Assembly (NCBI RefSeq): GCF_000276665.1
Contig: NW_004955463.1
Span: 5,611,676 to 5,675,675 of the forward strand
Length of the DNA: 64,000 bases
Origin: Chinchilla lanigera
Lineage: Eukaryota; Chordata; Mammalia; Rodentia; Chinchillidae
Direction: 5' to 3'
The position numbers were made by a program, and so were the translations under genes. The notes beneath the pieces were generated by a model, which saw nothing but the letters and a program-made list of their open reading frames with translations, made no database searches and was not told where the DNA came from. Below, piece by piece: positions 23,721-36,078 of the stretch (position 1 is the stretch's first letter; every line of letters begins with the position of its first letter).

Positions 23721-24412
23721 GTAGCAGTGGCTGTTCATAAGTGAGGACAACTGGGTAGCAGTGATCTTGACTTCTTCTGGAAAGAAATTATTTTAAATGA
23801 ATGGAGTCTTTTTTCCTAGTGAGGCGCATGGGCAAAAGTTATAAATAAATATCCGTGTAATAAGGGACACAAAGGCAAATAGTAGTTCACTGTGGTGAAA
23901 TTAAGTAACATCACAAATATGCTGATCCCAGATGTTGACAGAATTCTGAAATTTTAGTCACTGCATATTAAAAGACTAAAGCCAAAAAAAGTATGACTAG
24001 AACCCTAGATCTTTGCAAAATACTTTTTGACTATTTTAAGACTTAACAGTTGTTTTTAGCATCTATTTTATCACAGGATGTGTTGATTTATTTCTCATTA
24101 GCCATATTTATTAATATTATCACCATATTTAATGTTACTTAACAGGAAGGACTATTAAATTTTTATCTAGTGGGTACAAATTAATTACTTCAAGCAGCAG
24201 GTTTTACAAAGCATTGTTTTGGCAGATGCATAAAGATGATTTTTATTTGAAGAGAAGTAGCACTCATAAAAATACATATTTGTGTTAAACATTAAAATAA
24301 TACAGATGTATAAAACAAAAAGTGCGTGCCCCAATTATTTCCCTCTCTCTAAGAGATAATTACTACTTTTTGAAAACTAATCCATGTATCATGTGTAAAT
24401 CTGTGTATTCTA

Positions 24413-24522
24413 TTTTTATTTTAGTTTTTTATTTTGTTTTTCTTCCAGTACCAGGAATCGAACTTACTACCTTGTGCTTGCCAGGCAGGCACTTTTGCCA
24501 CTGAGCTGAATCCCCAGCCCCA
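24413..24522 (-). mobile_element. ID SINE
   Basis: Minus-orientation ID element with a degenerated A-tail (T-rich with A and G interruptions). The perfect 13-bp duplication TCTGTGTATTCTA lies at 24400-24412 and 24524-24536. Confidence 0.9.
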
Positions 24523-25458
24523 GTCTGTGTATTCTAAACCCAGTTTAAATTGAAGATGTGTTACTTTAGTAGATATTCATTGAAGTGTCTGCCTGATACT
24601 CTTCACTCAGAGTTAATGCCTCCTTCCCTATCACCATATTTATATGTCTTCTTCCTGCTTTTCTGGCCAAACTTTTTAAGTCTAGAACCAGACAGTAAGC
24701 CAAGCTAGACCAAGTTCTTGTTAGTGCAAATTTGGAAATAAGAGTCAGATAATACAGGTAAGTGTGTTTGTAGCTGAAGGCTAGATAGCAACAAGGGTAA
24801 ATTTTTGGACACATTTCTGCCTCTGCTTTTGGTGGTTTGCCTCTATTAAGAAATGTTCGTATTGTTAAGGTAGCTTATGTAGTCAGTGCTAAGAGAAGGT
24901 TTATAGACCACACATAGCATCTGACATTTAGAAGGCTCCTTAGAGATTATTTTTTACTGTTTACTATTATTGTTGTCCTTTTAAACTTATTTACTATTTA
25001 TTGTTGCAATATGCAGATTTACTACTTTTTTATATTTTTAAACCTCACATTTTTTTCCAGTGAAAATCCTGATATTTAATTTACAAAATCCTGATATATT
25101 GAATTTCAGAGTTGAGGAGAAGGCTAGACTTTCAGGGATATTGTTAAGTGTCTTTTAAGAGGTAGGACCTCCTTACCGTTGAGTATATGCACCAGGAAAA
25201 GTCAAGATGAAGGCCAAGGCCTGACTACTTAGGCTGGCTAAGATACCACAAACTATTTTTGCTTATGATGTACATAGATGGCAAAAGGAAGGATGAGCTG
25301 AAGGTGCTAGGTTCCTATGTTCTCTGTACCATACTAAAAGATACGACACTGAAAGAATAAGGGCCAAATGACTGCATTAAAAGTTGTGGGTTAACCAGTT
25401 TTTGAAGCAGAATAGAGGATGAGACAGAAAGCCCCATTCGTCCTTAGAAGTGGGAATT

Positions 25459-25557
25459 TTTTTTTTTTTTTGGTTTTTCTCCGGTACCAGGAACCGAACT
25501 CACGACCTTGCGCTTGCCAGGCAGGCGCTTTTGCCTCTGAGCTAAATCCCCAGCCCA
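25459..25557 (-). mobile_element. ID SINE
   Basis: Minus-orientation ID element with an uninterrupted T-run. The 14-bp duplication TAGAAGTGGGAATT lies at 25445-25458 and 25558-25571. It is one of the youngest-looking copies. Confidence 0.92.
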
Positions 25558-26030
25558 TAGAAGTGGGAATTGATAACGCACTGACTCATGACAATGATCC
25601 TTCGATCCATCTTCTCTTCCTCCAGAGTATTGCAAGGCATTGGACCGATACTCAGATTAACTGCAGTTCACCTGTTTATCTGTGAACTCTGTGAGGATAC
25701 TTGCAGAGTTTCGAAGGCACAGTGGTAGAGCCATCACCGTACATATGTCAGCAAAGAATTAGCTGTTCCAAAATGCCAGAGGTTCTAAAGTAGAAAATCT
25801 CTGTTTTGGAATAACACTGTTGAAAAGAAATACAATTCCAGACACAAATTAATTTAAATTTTTCTAAGAGCCACATTTTTAAAAAGAAATGGACAGTATC
25901 AATGTAATAGTTTTTTAAACACAATATATTCAGACTATTCTGTGAGTTTTATAATGTCTTTTCAACAAAGTTTCTGAAATCTAGTCTATAGTTTATACTT
26001 TAAGCACATCTCAGTTAGCAATAAAGTTTT

Positions 26031-26172
26031 CTTGGGCCGGGTGTGGTGGCACACGCCTGTAATACCTGGGAGGCTGAGGCAGGAGGATTGCTGCAAGTTT
26101 GAGGCCAGCCTAAACTGCTAGCAATACTCTTATCTGAGAAAAAAAAAAAAAAGAAAAAGAAAAAAAAAACCC
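26031..26172 (+). mobile_element. B1 SINE, sense
   Basis: 7SL-derived B1: GGGCCGGGTGTGGTGGCAC, CTGAGGCAGGAGGATTGC, GAGGCCAGCC, then an A-rich tail. Perfect 11-bp duplication AATAAAGTTTT at 26020-26030 and 26173-26183. Confidence 0.92.
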
Positions 26173-26967
26173 AATAAAGTTTTATTGGGTAATACTTGAT
26201 CTGTATTTGGATTTTATAAAATTTACTATTGAAAAGTAGATTCACATACCTGATGTTACAAACATACTAACACTTCCCAGTAGCTGAACCAACTATCAAT
26301 TTTTAAATTTAAATTAATGAAAATTAAGTGCAAGTAAGAAATCAGCTCATCACTCTCTTTAGACATATTTCAAGAGCTCAATGGTCACATTGAGCTAGGA
26401 GCTACCGCATTGGACAGAGAAGCTCTAGAACCCTGGGTAATTACTGTTTTATAGCTAGAGAGAGGAAGCTAAGATGACCTAGCCTTTAGTTCAGAACTTT
26501 TCTCCAGAAACTTATCTTGGTTCCCTGTGTGTTATACTAGAGTAATTGTTCTTTAATCTCTGTTGTAGAGAGCTTTATAAGTGGGTCACATTAGGCTATG
26601 CCTTATGTAATGAGGTTTCAGGTTCCTACAAGGATATGAATTAAGATAGAAGAAGCTTACTTCACTCAGTGAATGTCACTAATCATTCAGTACAGAAGAT
26701 GCAATTGAGCATCTAAGAAATGTTTATCTCATATTCTCCAGAGAAACTTACTTATTAGCATAAGTATGTTGAGAGGTTATAGAACTGATCATTCTTTTTT
26801 GTGTCTCATATTTAATCTGGTTTACACAGTGTTTATGTCCTCCTATAAATGCTAGAATTGGAAAAACTTCGATGAATATTCAAAGGCTGAAACAGTGCTA
26901 TAAAATAAATAGATCTTAATCATTGAAAAGAGTTCTGAAAAGAAGTACAAAAATAAAATGTTTTTTA

Positions 26968-27078
26968 TTTTTTATTTTTTATTTTTTATTTTTGGTTTTT
27001 CTCCGGTACCGGGAACTGAACTCACGACCTTGCGCTTGCCAGGCAGGCACTTTGCCGCTGAGCTAAATCCCCAGCCCC
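26968..27078 (-). mobile_element. ID SINE
   Basis: Minus-orientation ID element whose A-tail has become a repeated TTTTTTA pattern (26959-26993). Flanking duplication ATAAAATGTTTTTTA, at about 26953-26967 and 27079-27093. Confidence 0.9.
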
Positions 27079-27744
27079 ATAAAATGTTTTTTAAATGCAC
27101 AATTTCACAAATGAGTTACTTTGATTTGGCGAGTTGGACCTAGACCTTTTATGTCTTGGTTGCAGGATAGTACTGTAAAAAATCTTTAACCCTATCTACT
27201 TTTTTATTTTTTACTTAAAATATTTTCAAGAGAATAATATAATTGATCTCATCTAGATTAAATATGGCCCATAAGTGGTAATGTAGTGGTTTTACAGCTA
27301 TAAATAATTGGATTTCTTTTGCAAATATACGTGGAAACAAATATGATATTTGCCTAACATACATGTAATATATCATGTATGTTAAAGTAGATTTGGTTAA
27401 TCTTCAATGTAGCTACTATACTATTTATTAACTTGCATGCTTTCTGTTGAGGTTCATCTACTTTCATGGAGTTGTTTCTGAGTTGTATATGAAAGTTTTT
27501 TTCCTACTAGATCAGTTTATCCTTGTTGGGACATTTTTCCCCCTCTCCCTAGCACGATCATTGAATCTAGGGCCTTCACATTGACCTACATGTTTGCAGA
27601 ATGTTAGACCTTCTAATTCCATATTTTGTCCACCACATTTTTTTTCTTTTTCCTGCTGCATTCTTGGAAATACCTATTGATACATTTTTTCAGGTCAGTA
27701 ATTTTCTCTGTGGCTCTTTCTAACCTGCAGTTAAACCATCTATT

Positions 27745-29262
27745 GATTTTAAAAATCAGCTTTATTGAGTTACAACATAAAAGCAACTTCATTAAGTTTG
27801 AGATAATGAAATAAAATGAATTTATTATAAGCATACATTTTGATGAGTTTTGACAAATGTGTACACCCACATCACTCTTTCTACAATCGAGATAATACTT
27901 TTCCTCACTGCAGAAAATTCTCCGGTGCCTGCCCATTTGCAATTAGTTTCCCTTGTTTTCCACCATCTCCAGTTAATAAGAGATCTGTTTTCTGAAATGG
28001 TATGGTTAACTTTCGGTTACAGAGCGTTTTCCTTGTCCTCTGGCTTTTACTCACTGTGTTTTGGAGATCTTATTTCTGTTGCATACGTCCGTAGTTTGAT
28101 TCTTTTTATTATTGGGTAGTTTTCTGTTGTATGAGTAGATCACAATTTGCTTATCTTGTTGATGTGCAGATTGTCTAATTTCTACTAGTGCAAGCAAACT
28201 TATGAACAGCCTTGTGTAAGTATTTTGTGTGGACACTTGGTTTTTTTTGTTTCTGTGTGCAGATCTTTTATATGGATGCATAGTTTTGTTTCTGGTTTGT
28301 TTGTTGGATTTTGGGGGGTTTTTTCTTTCTGTTTTTGGTTTGTTTTCTTTTGGGTAAGCACCAAAGGCTGTATGTATGTGCTTAGACACATGGTAATGTA
28401 TATTTAACTTTATAAGGAAATGCCAAACTGATCTCTAAAGTGGTTAAGCCCTTTTTTAATACCTGTCAGCCATGTATGAGAGTTCCTGTTTGGTATCTCG
28501 GTAATGCTTTATGCTGCACTTTAAATTTGTACTTCTCTGTTGGCTAATAATATTGAGCATCTTTTCTTGTACTTACTAGTAATTTATCTTCTTTTGTGAA
28601 TGTCCTATTCATTTATCTGTTTTTCAAATTACTTTGTTAATGATGGATTTTTAGAAATTCTTTATATAACTGAGAAGAGTTAGGTATCATACATATGTGT
28701 TGCAAATATTTTTTCTACTTTGTCTTGGTTCTTCATGTTCTTAGTGGTAACTTTTGGAGAGCATTTCTTAATTTTGATGGAGTACAACTTAGAGTACAAC
28801 TTTTAAAGTTCGGGTTCTTCTAGGGTTCAGTTTCTTTTTTCTTCTAAGAAGTCTCTTCCAAGGTCATGAAGATTTTCCTTTCATATTTTCTTCTACAAGT
28901 TTTATTGTTTTAGCTGCATTTTAAGTTAAATACTATGGTCCACTTGGAGTTAATGTGTTTCTGTGGTGTGAGGTAAGAGTTATTTCATCTTTTGGTTCTT
29001 TTTCATATAGGTAAGCATTTCCATCATGATGTGTTTAAGGGACTGTTTCTCCATTGAATTACTATGGCTCTTTTGTTGTAAAAACTCAGTTGACTTTATA
29101 TGCGTTGATATATTTCTGAACTATGTTCTGTTTCATTGATCTAACACATCTATTTTTACTCTAGTACTGCAGCCTCTTTTAACTTTCTAGTAAATCTTGA
29201 AATGAGTTAGTCCTTCCAAGTTTGAGTTCATTTCAGATTTACCACTTGGTTCTCAGAGTATC
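27745..29262 (-). mobile_element. Old L1 fragment, antisense (3' UTR and ORF2 end)
   Basis: Antisense L1M-type order: CAGCTTTATTGAGTTACAAC, ATTTTGATGAGTTTTGACAA, ATGGTTAACTTTCGGTTACAG, TAATATTGAGCATCTTTTCTTG, AAGGTCATGAAGATTTTCC and CTGTGGTGTGAGGTAAGAG. Diverged. It contains a splice-site-like motif at 29010/29011. Confidence 0.85.
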
Positions 29263-29278
29263 TCGCTGTTCTCTTCTT

Positions 29279-29338
29279 TTTTTTTTTTTTTTTTTCTCTG
29301 GTACCGGGAACCGAACTCACGACCTTGCGCTTGCCAGG
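29279..29338 (-). mobile_element. 5'-truncated ID SINE in an L1 fragment
   Basis: Only the 3' half of an ID element is present: the sequence stops at GCTTGCCAGG and lacks the GGGGCTGGGGATTTAGC head. The 16-bp perfect duplication TCGCTGTTCTCTTCTT at 29263-29278 and 29339-29354 shows it inserted in this truncated form. It was not cut down afterwards. Confidence 0.9.
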
Positions 29339-29354
29339 TCGCTGTTCTCTTCTT

Positions 29355-29765
29355 AAAGCCATTTTTTTTTTCATCCTTTAAATACGTTTTCTTTAATTAT
29401 TTGAACTTACTTATGTAGTTGCTGTTTTAAAATCTTTACTAAATCCAACCTCTCAGCCACCTTTGGTATGATTTCTAGTGACTGCTTTTTTCTCTCACCT
29501 TTTACTAGATCATACTGTTCTTTTTATGTTTAGTAAATTTCAATTCAGTACTTGACATTCTAATAACTGCATTATTTATTTTCATTTGTTGTCTTCTTCT
29601 AAAAGATTCTAATTCTTGTTTTAGCAGACAGTTCAATTGTTGGTTCAAAATCACCCTGAAGCTGTGAAGGTTTGGTTTCTATCTTCGTTAATATAGATCT
29701 ATATAAAACTTGCGGTGCTTCTTACAGAGGTCAGTCTCTGTACTGTCCTTTATACATCTTGTTTC
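29355..29765 (-). mobile_element. Probable L1 3'-UTR fragment, antisense
   Basis: AAAATCTTTACTAAATCCAAC, TCTAGTGACTGCTTTTTTC, CTAGATCATACTGTTC and TTGTTTTAGCAGACAGTTC resemble antisense L1M 3'-UTR sequence. Lower certainty than its neighbour. Confidence 0.5.
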
Positions 29766-30371
29766 GGCTTGGTTTTAGGCTTAATTAATGCATATCTAGA
29801 ATTAGGTTTTATTATGGCAGAGGTTCTCAAATGTTGAGTCTTTTTACATTCTTAACAGTGCCAAAGAACTTTTGTTTATTTCGGTCATATATATTGTAAT
29901 AAAAATCAAAACCAAGAATTTAAAAACAAACTATTAGTTTTTTCTTTTGGCAAATAACAAATGGATTATGTTAGAATAAATACCATTTTAGAGAAACACT
30001 ACTTTCCACAGTGAAATATAATGACAGGAGTGGAGTTGCTTTACATTTATGTAAATACCTTTAACATCTGACTAAAAAAGGACAGATTTTTTTATACTGC
30101 ATTGGCTTCTGTGTGTAATCTGCTCTGATGTTCTTTTGGGCTGAAATATATGAAGAATATCCTAATTTATGGCTGGAACAGAGAATATTAGTAACCTTTT
30201 CAAATAATTATGGATATTTTTAATTTTTATGCATGACTGGTAGTTTCTTAATGGTTAATTGCATTGTGGGCTCAAACTGTTAGAAGACTTTTTCTGCTCT
30301 GTAATATCATAGTCCATTGATGGTCTTACACTTTGAAACTGATTGTGATCATTTCCATTCATCATTTTGAA

Positions 30372-30545
30372 AATACTGGTTTGTAATCCAAATACTGTAG
30401 CAGACTGAGGCAGGAAGATACCAAGTTTGAGTCTAATCTTCTTAAAATAAAAATGGTGAGCCTTTGTTTCAAAATAAAAAATAAAAAGTTCTAGGTATAT
30501 AACTCAGGCCCTGGGTTCAGACTTCAGAAGTACAGCAAACCAACA
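30372..30545 (+). mobile_element. Diverged B1-ID composite SINE nested in a hAT element
   Basis: Traces of B1 (GTAATCCAAATACTGTAGCA, GACTGAGGCAGGAAGATACC) precede an ID-like stretch (GTTCTAGGTATATAACTCAG, GCCCTGGGTTCAGAC) and a CAA-rich tail. It interrupts a hAT element. Confidence 0.55.
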
Positions 30546-30671
30546 ACAACAACAAACCCCACCAAGGTTCACTGAGGCAGATCAACTAACACATTGATAC
30601 AGTTTATTGTACTGTATTAAAATTTTATTTGTTCTTTTCATACCACTGTCAGCAAAATAAATATTAATTTG

Positions 30672-31834
30672 TTTTTTAAAATTAATTTTATTGGTACACT
30701 TTAGATATATGGAATGATCACATTCATCATGGGGAATTTGTACATAATATATCTTGATTCTCTTTTCCCCAATCCCCTCCCCTCCACCCCTCTTCCTCTC
30801 CTTATTTACAAAACTTTGTTTCTTTTTTTTCTTCTGTTCTCTTTTCTTTTTCTTTCTTTGTCCCTTCCCTTTCCCTTGTTCCCCTTCTCATTTGAACATT
30901 TTCTTTCTGTTTCACAATATTCTACATTTTGGTCTCTATTTACTCTTTCAGTTTCTCACACCAAAGAATGTGGTATTTACATATGTGTGTCCGATTTATT
31001 TCTCTTAAGAGTATGGTCTCAAGGTGCATCCATTTTGCCAGAAGTGGCTCAAGCTTATCCTTCTTTATGGCAGAGCAGTACTCCGTTACTATTTTTTAAA
31101 AAGAAACACACCTTCTTTATTCATCCATCATTGATGCACATTTGGGCTGTTTCCAGGATTTAGCTATTACAAAGTGTGCTGGTATAAACATGGATGTGGA
31201 AGTACTGCTATGGTGTGGTGCTTTTAATTCTCTGGGAAGATACCGAGAAGGGGTGTAGCTGGGTCAAATGGGACCTGTAGTCCTAGTTTTTTGAGGAATC
31301 TCTATACTTATTTCCATAGTGGTAGCACCAGTCTACACTCCCACCAAGAGTGGAGAAGGACTCCTCTTTCCTCACAACCCCACCAACATTGTTATTGATT
31401 GATTTTTTAAAAATAGCCTTTCTTCCTGCTATGAGGTGAAATCTCAATGTTTTAATGTGTGTTTCTTGAATGACCAGTGATGTTGAACACTTTTTCATAT
31501 ATTTATTTGCTGTTCCTCTTCCCCTGAGAAGTGTGTATTCATTTCAGATGCCCATTTTTGGATTGGGTTTTTAAAGTTGGGAGTTCTAATTTTTTTGTTT
31601 TGAATTCTTTATATATGCTCAGTATTGGTTTTTTGTCTGAGGAACAGCTGGCAAAAATTTTTTCCTACTCTGTGGGTTAGGTTTTCATCCTGTTGGTACA
31701 TTCTTTTGCTGTGCAAATCTTTTTTAAATGATGAGATCCCAGTTGTTGAGTCTTTGTGATGTTTCCTGTGCAATCAGTGTTTTGTCCTAAAGTCTTTCCC
31801 TACACCTGTGTTTTCAAGAATTTTACCTGTAATG
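30672..31834 (-). mobile_element. 5'-truncated L1, antisense, with perfect target duplication
   Basis: Antisense L1 3' end: ATTGGTACACTTTAGATATA, a C/T-rich run, CATTTGGGCTGTTTCCAGG, TAGCTGGGTCAAATGGG, CACTCCCACCAAGAGTGG and TCTGTGGGTTAGGTTTTCATC. It is bounded by AATATTAATTTG at 30660-30671 and 31835-31846, so the insertion is intact and about 1.16 kb long. The 149-codon open frame inside it is the reverse of L1 3' sequence, not a gene. Confidence 0.9.
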
Positions 31835-33388
31835 AATATTAATTTGGAAATTCACACTCGGGCAGATGAAAGTGTTACAGAATTCTTAGTTTTTGCTCGA
31901 AGGCCTACATTTTATCGTTGGTATGTAAAAATATGTCTGCAAAATATCCAACTCTGAATAAGTTTTTCTGTCCAGTATCTTTTGATAGACAATGACACTT
32001 CATAACAAAAGTGTTTTTAAAAATTTAAAAATAAATATTTAATATTTAAATATTTAAAAATAGTCATTTAACCTGAAGGAGAAAAAAGTAAAAAAAATAA
32101 AATAAATAAAAATAATAACAAAAAATGGTTAGTTTAGCTTACAACTCATATAATCATAATCCCGTAAGTTCTTTTCTAGGAACAAACATTCTGCTTTGAT
32201 ATACAACAGAAGTCATTTATTTGTACATTGTAATTCTTCACAAGGGTCAAATGTTGACTAAAGTATGAACTTTTAGTTTCATCAAGGACATTTGAAATTG
32301 CCACTCCATCATTTTTAAATTGCAGATTTGTGCTAAGTAAGCATGTAGTGATCACTAGTACATTTCAGTGGCACTGCACTGATATTTGCTGTTTCCAGCA
32401 ATTTCATCTGCCATTGCTTTTTCACCACTAGTGTAAACGTTAATTACACAGTGAAACACAGGAATAGTATTTTAATACTATTATGAAATTACTTTTGGTC
32501 TTGTAGACCCCCAGCTCAGTTCTAGGGTACAGTGCTTCTTCATAACTGAAGTGGCCTTTCTGTTTCTCTAGTTCTATCCTTGTGTTAATGAGGTTTGTAG
32601 ATTCTTTTAACTTTTTAAGGTCAGAATTCCTGTTTCTTAGTACAGCTCTTCTCCTGGCATCTTGGGTCTCTTAATTGTGTAATGTTCTCTAACCATAGTA
32701 TCTATGAATGAGTAAGCCTTGGTTGGTCTCTGTAGTAGGACTACTTCTCTCAACTTTATATTTATCTTGAGGTATAGACCTAAAGATGTGGCTAGATTTT
32801 TGTTACATTCCTTACTTTTGGTAAGTCTCAGGCTTTTATTTCTGCTGGTTTGCCCCATGAGACATTGGAAAGACAGTTGATGGTGTGGTGATTCAGTAAT
32901 TTTTCTTCAGAAACATGGTTAGCTTCCATACATGTCCACCTTCTAGATTATATTTTCTCTTCAGTTTTATACTGTAAGTTTTTAACTGTCTCCATAGCTT
33001 AGATGATCTTAGAAAGCTGCATTTTGTTTGAAAGCTTGTTCTGTATATTGTTACCACCCGAGGGAGGTCTACATAAGCTAGTCTGCCATTACTGAAAACT
33101 GAAAATCTTTGTCATACAAGTTCTGATTTTTATTTAATAACCATACTATTGTATTTATTTGTTGAATTTTCATGTTTACTGCAATAATTACTTGAATTTT
33201 CATGTTAATTGTTAGTGGTAAATTAACTCTTGATAAAAAGCATTAGCTTGGCCATTTTCATGCAATAATAAATAAGTATATCTTGAATGAAAAGATAATT
33301 TTAAAAATACATATAATATGTAAATATGCACAGTACTATAGTGGAATAACTTATGACATTATATAGTATTATACCGTTATAATACTGA

Positions 33389-33521
33389 ACAAGCCAAACG
33401 TACCGGCGCATGACTGTAATCACAGCACTTGGTGCTAAGGCAGGAGGACCATTGTGTGTCTGGGCCAGCCTGCACTACAGAGCGAGACCCTGTCTCAAAA
33501 AACGAACAAACAAAAAAATTG
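33389..33521 (+). mobile_element. B1 SINE, sense
   Basis: GCATGACTGTAATCACAGCA, GGCAGGAGGACC, GGGCCAGCCTGCACTAC and GAGACCCTGTCTCAAAAAAC are the B1 landmarks in order. Confidence 0.85.
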
Positions 33522-35001
33522 GACATGTTTCCAGAGAAGACAGTCTCTGAATATGTACTAATTCTGGGATGTGTCATATATTTCAGTTAAAAAATAGTTT
33601 GTCTCAAGCCTGCCTGTGTTGGTGAGACTACTATATGTTGAAGGTTTTCAGTTAAGATTTGATCCTTTGATGTTTTGTTTAAAAATTAACAATTTTGTTT
33701 GCTTAAAAATTTTTAAAGAACTTGGTCTTTGTATGATTCAATTTTTGAGACTCGGTGTAACAAGTTACTATCTCTGTACTCTTACAGGGTAAGATACTGA
33801 TAAATACTTAGATGTGTTAACAGGTATAAATTTTATAATTGTCATCATGATGGACAGTATTAGATTTTTAATGTAGCTCTAGATTCATATAAACAGAATT
33901 TGTAACATTTTTGGTAGTGTGATTTTTTTTTTGCCACTGAAAATGAAATCCTACTGAAACACCTTTGATATGTACTTCAAAAGGTTTGCTGCATTTTTAG
34001 CCTGGAAAATTCATATTGTTTCTATTTTTTCTGTCTTCTTAAATCACTTAATAATACCTATAGTTAAATTATAATTTACCATAATAGCACTTTGTATTTT
34101 TGTAGGAATTTGACAGATTGTGGCTTTGCATAAATGTAGAAATATTTTCTTATTATTTGTAAGAGTTAAAAAGATGCAGATGCTGAAATTTAATATTTTT
34201 GAGCAATGGAATGAAGCAACATAGCTAAAGTTATGCTTTCTGAATGTAGTGTACTATAGCTGAATGCCTGTACTAGAAATGGGAAGGTCACATCCTTGTT
34301 GCCATGGCACATTTAAAGATGGCATTTTAAAAACATGACTATCCTGCCTTAGTTTTAACTGTCTGTTGTTATGCCAATTGCTGTATGTTTTTATCCTTCT
34401 TTCTTCAAAATGGAATTGAAATTTACAGGTGGAACAACTGGTAATGGTCAAAGCACTGGGATTTGTAGTTGATAATGTTCCAGTTTGTTAAAAATAACCT
34501 AAGAGAATTTTGATTGGAGCTATAGTGCTCTTGAATTTATGTACTGAATGTTACTCATATTTTAGTGTTCTTGTTTTTCTTTCAAACTTTACTTTATATA
34601 TTGTTTGTGTATTTTGGGAAGTTTGCTTGTGACAAATGTGTTACTTAAGAAGATCTATTTTATATTAGTGTGTTGTTAATGAATACTGATGATACAAGAT
34701 GAATTTCTAATTTTATTATGTATCAGTCATCTTTTAGTTTTTCCTTTGGTGGCTCAGAACTTTGAAAACAAATTTTGAAGCATCATTTTGAATCTTGGAT
34801 GCACCACTTCAAGTACAGTCTGGCATTCTTGAAAGCTGTCATTGTTGTGATTGCTGTGTATACAGAAATCCCCACCCTAACAGTAAAAGTGTCACCAGAG
34901 GTTTGAGACTTCACCCTAGATATCTGGAGATCGCCTGTTCTCTGTCTGGGTTCTTTAATTGATGCACTTGGAAATTGAAGCTCAGAGAATAGTGTGCATG
35001 G

Positions 35002-35104
35002 GGGCTGGGGATTTAGCTCAGTGGCAAAGCGCCTGCCTCGCAAGCTCAAGGTCGTGAGTTCGGATCCCGGTACCAGAGAAAAACCAAAACCAAAAAAAAA
35101 AAAA
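35002..35104 (+). mobile_element. ID SINE, the only sense-oriented young copy
   Basis: Plus-orientation ID element running from GGGGCTGGGG through box-A-like TTTAGCTCAGTGGC to CCAGAGAAAAACC and an A-rich tail. The 18-bp perfect duplication AGAGAATAGTGTGCATGG lies at 34984-35001 and 35105-35122. Confidence 0.93.
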
Positions 35105-35334
35105 AGAGAATAGTGTGCATGGACACAGTGTTTTTCTCAAGTTCTCTGCTGTACAGGACCAGATTTTTTTTTTCTGATAATATTATGACGTATAAATATA
35201 AATGGAAAAAAATTTAAATAACATAGTTCTAAGTGCTCGCTGTCAACTTCTATGCTTGTCTTAATGTAGATGGATTACAAATAATTCTGGGGCCAGAACA
35301 GTCCTCTATACCACACTTCACATACACTGCCCAG

Positions 35335-35658
35335 GACAGGGGTTAGCAGTCTAGATCAGAAGCCAATGTTCTGCTTTTGTATGGCTTGCAAACCAAGAAT
35401 TGTTTTTATGTTCTTAAATGGTTTTTGAAACTCACAAGAATATTTTTGACACATGAAAATTATATAAAATTCATATTTCACTCTCCTTAAGTAAATTTCA
35501 TTGGAACAAAGCTGCTTTCATTCATTACTGTCTGTGGCTGCTTTTGCACTGTGATGGTAGGTAGGGTTGAGTAGTTCGACACAGAGATAGTAGGATTCAC
35601 AAAGGCAAGCAGCTTCTGTTTGGCCCTTTACAGAAAAAATTTGCTTATTTCTGCCCTA
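35335..35658. mobile_element. hAT-Charlie non-autonomous transposon
   Basis: AGGGGTTAGCAGTCTAG at the left and TTTGGCCCTTTACAGAAAAA with TTGCTTATTTCTGCCCT at the right are recognisable termini. Inside are TTTCATTGGAACAAAGCTGC, TGTCTGTGGCTGCTTTTGC and GGGTTGAGTAGTTCGACACAG. Family naming is uncertain, but the hAT type is clear. Confidence 0.8.
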
Positions 35659-36078
35659 ATACAAAGCATGTAATTAATAGTTATTTGTGTAGTTGAAAGT
35701 ACAAACAGCGTCTGGGTTTTAAAATACGTTTTAGATATTTAAATATTACCAGTAGCTAATAGTCTCTTTGCATACCACTTAGTTTTCATTTTAATTTTTC
35801 CAGCAATCTTCTGGCCTTTTATGAAAGTTAGATAAATTTAAAGTCCTCCTGGTCTAATTGTAGGTGCCTTTATGTTTTCTAAAACTCTTGAATCTACTAA
35901 GTTTGGAGTTTTAATTCATATTTTGTGAATTTAAAATGGTTAAGTATTTTCTACCAATGATTTTATTATCATAAGCATTGTACATAAGTTTACCCTGCAG
36001 TAGACATGTGTCTTCAATGAAAGAGGTATGCATGACCTCAAAATATTTAGGAAACATGTCTCAAAAGTATTACTCTTT

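Larger units (their letters stand above)
29818..32548. mobile_element. hAT-type DNA transposon, split by L1 and SINE insertions
   Basis: The left end CAGAGGTTCTCAAATG, followed by AAGAACTTTTGTTTATTTCG, TGGAGTTGCTTTACATTTATG, GGTAGTTTCTTAATGGTTAA and ACTTTGAAACTGATTGTGATC, matches a well-known non-autonomous hAT (Charlie-like) element. The right part resumes after an L1 at about 31835: GACATTTGAAATTGCCACTC, CATCATTTTTAAATTGC, and a terminal AGACCCCCAGCTCAG. Sequence order is consistent across the insertions at 30372-30545 (SINE) and 30672-31834 (L1). The exact family name is from memory and uncertain. Confidence 0.75.

Noticed and set aside
27613..27942. 109-codon minus-strand frame
   Set aside because: Overlaps the start of an antisense L1 fragment and has low-complexity Lys/Asn/Ile composition; no motif.
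30714..31163. 149-codon open frame on the plus strand
   Set aside because: It lies wholly inside the antisense L1 3' end (30672-31834). The long frame comes from a C/T-rich L1 tail read backwards.
35002..35075. tRNA-Ala-like sequence with box A and box B motifs
   Set aside because: It is an ID SINE: it has an A-rich tail and an 18-bp target duplication, and lacks a proper acceptor stem.
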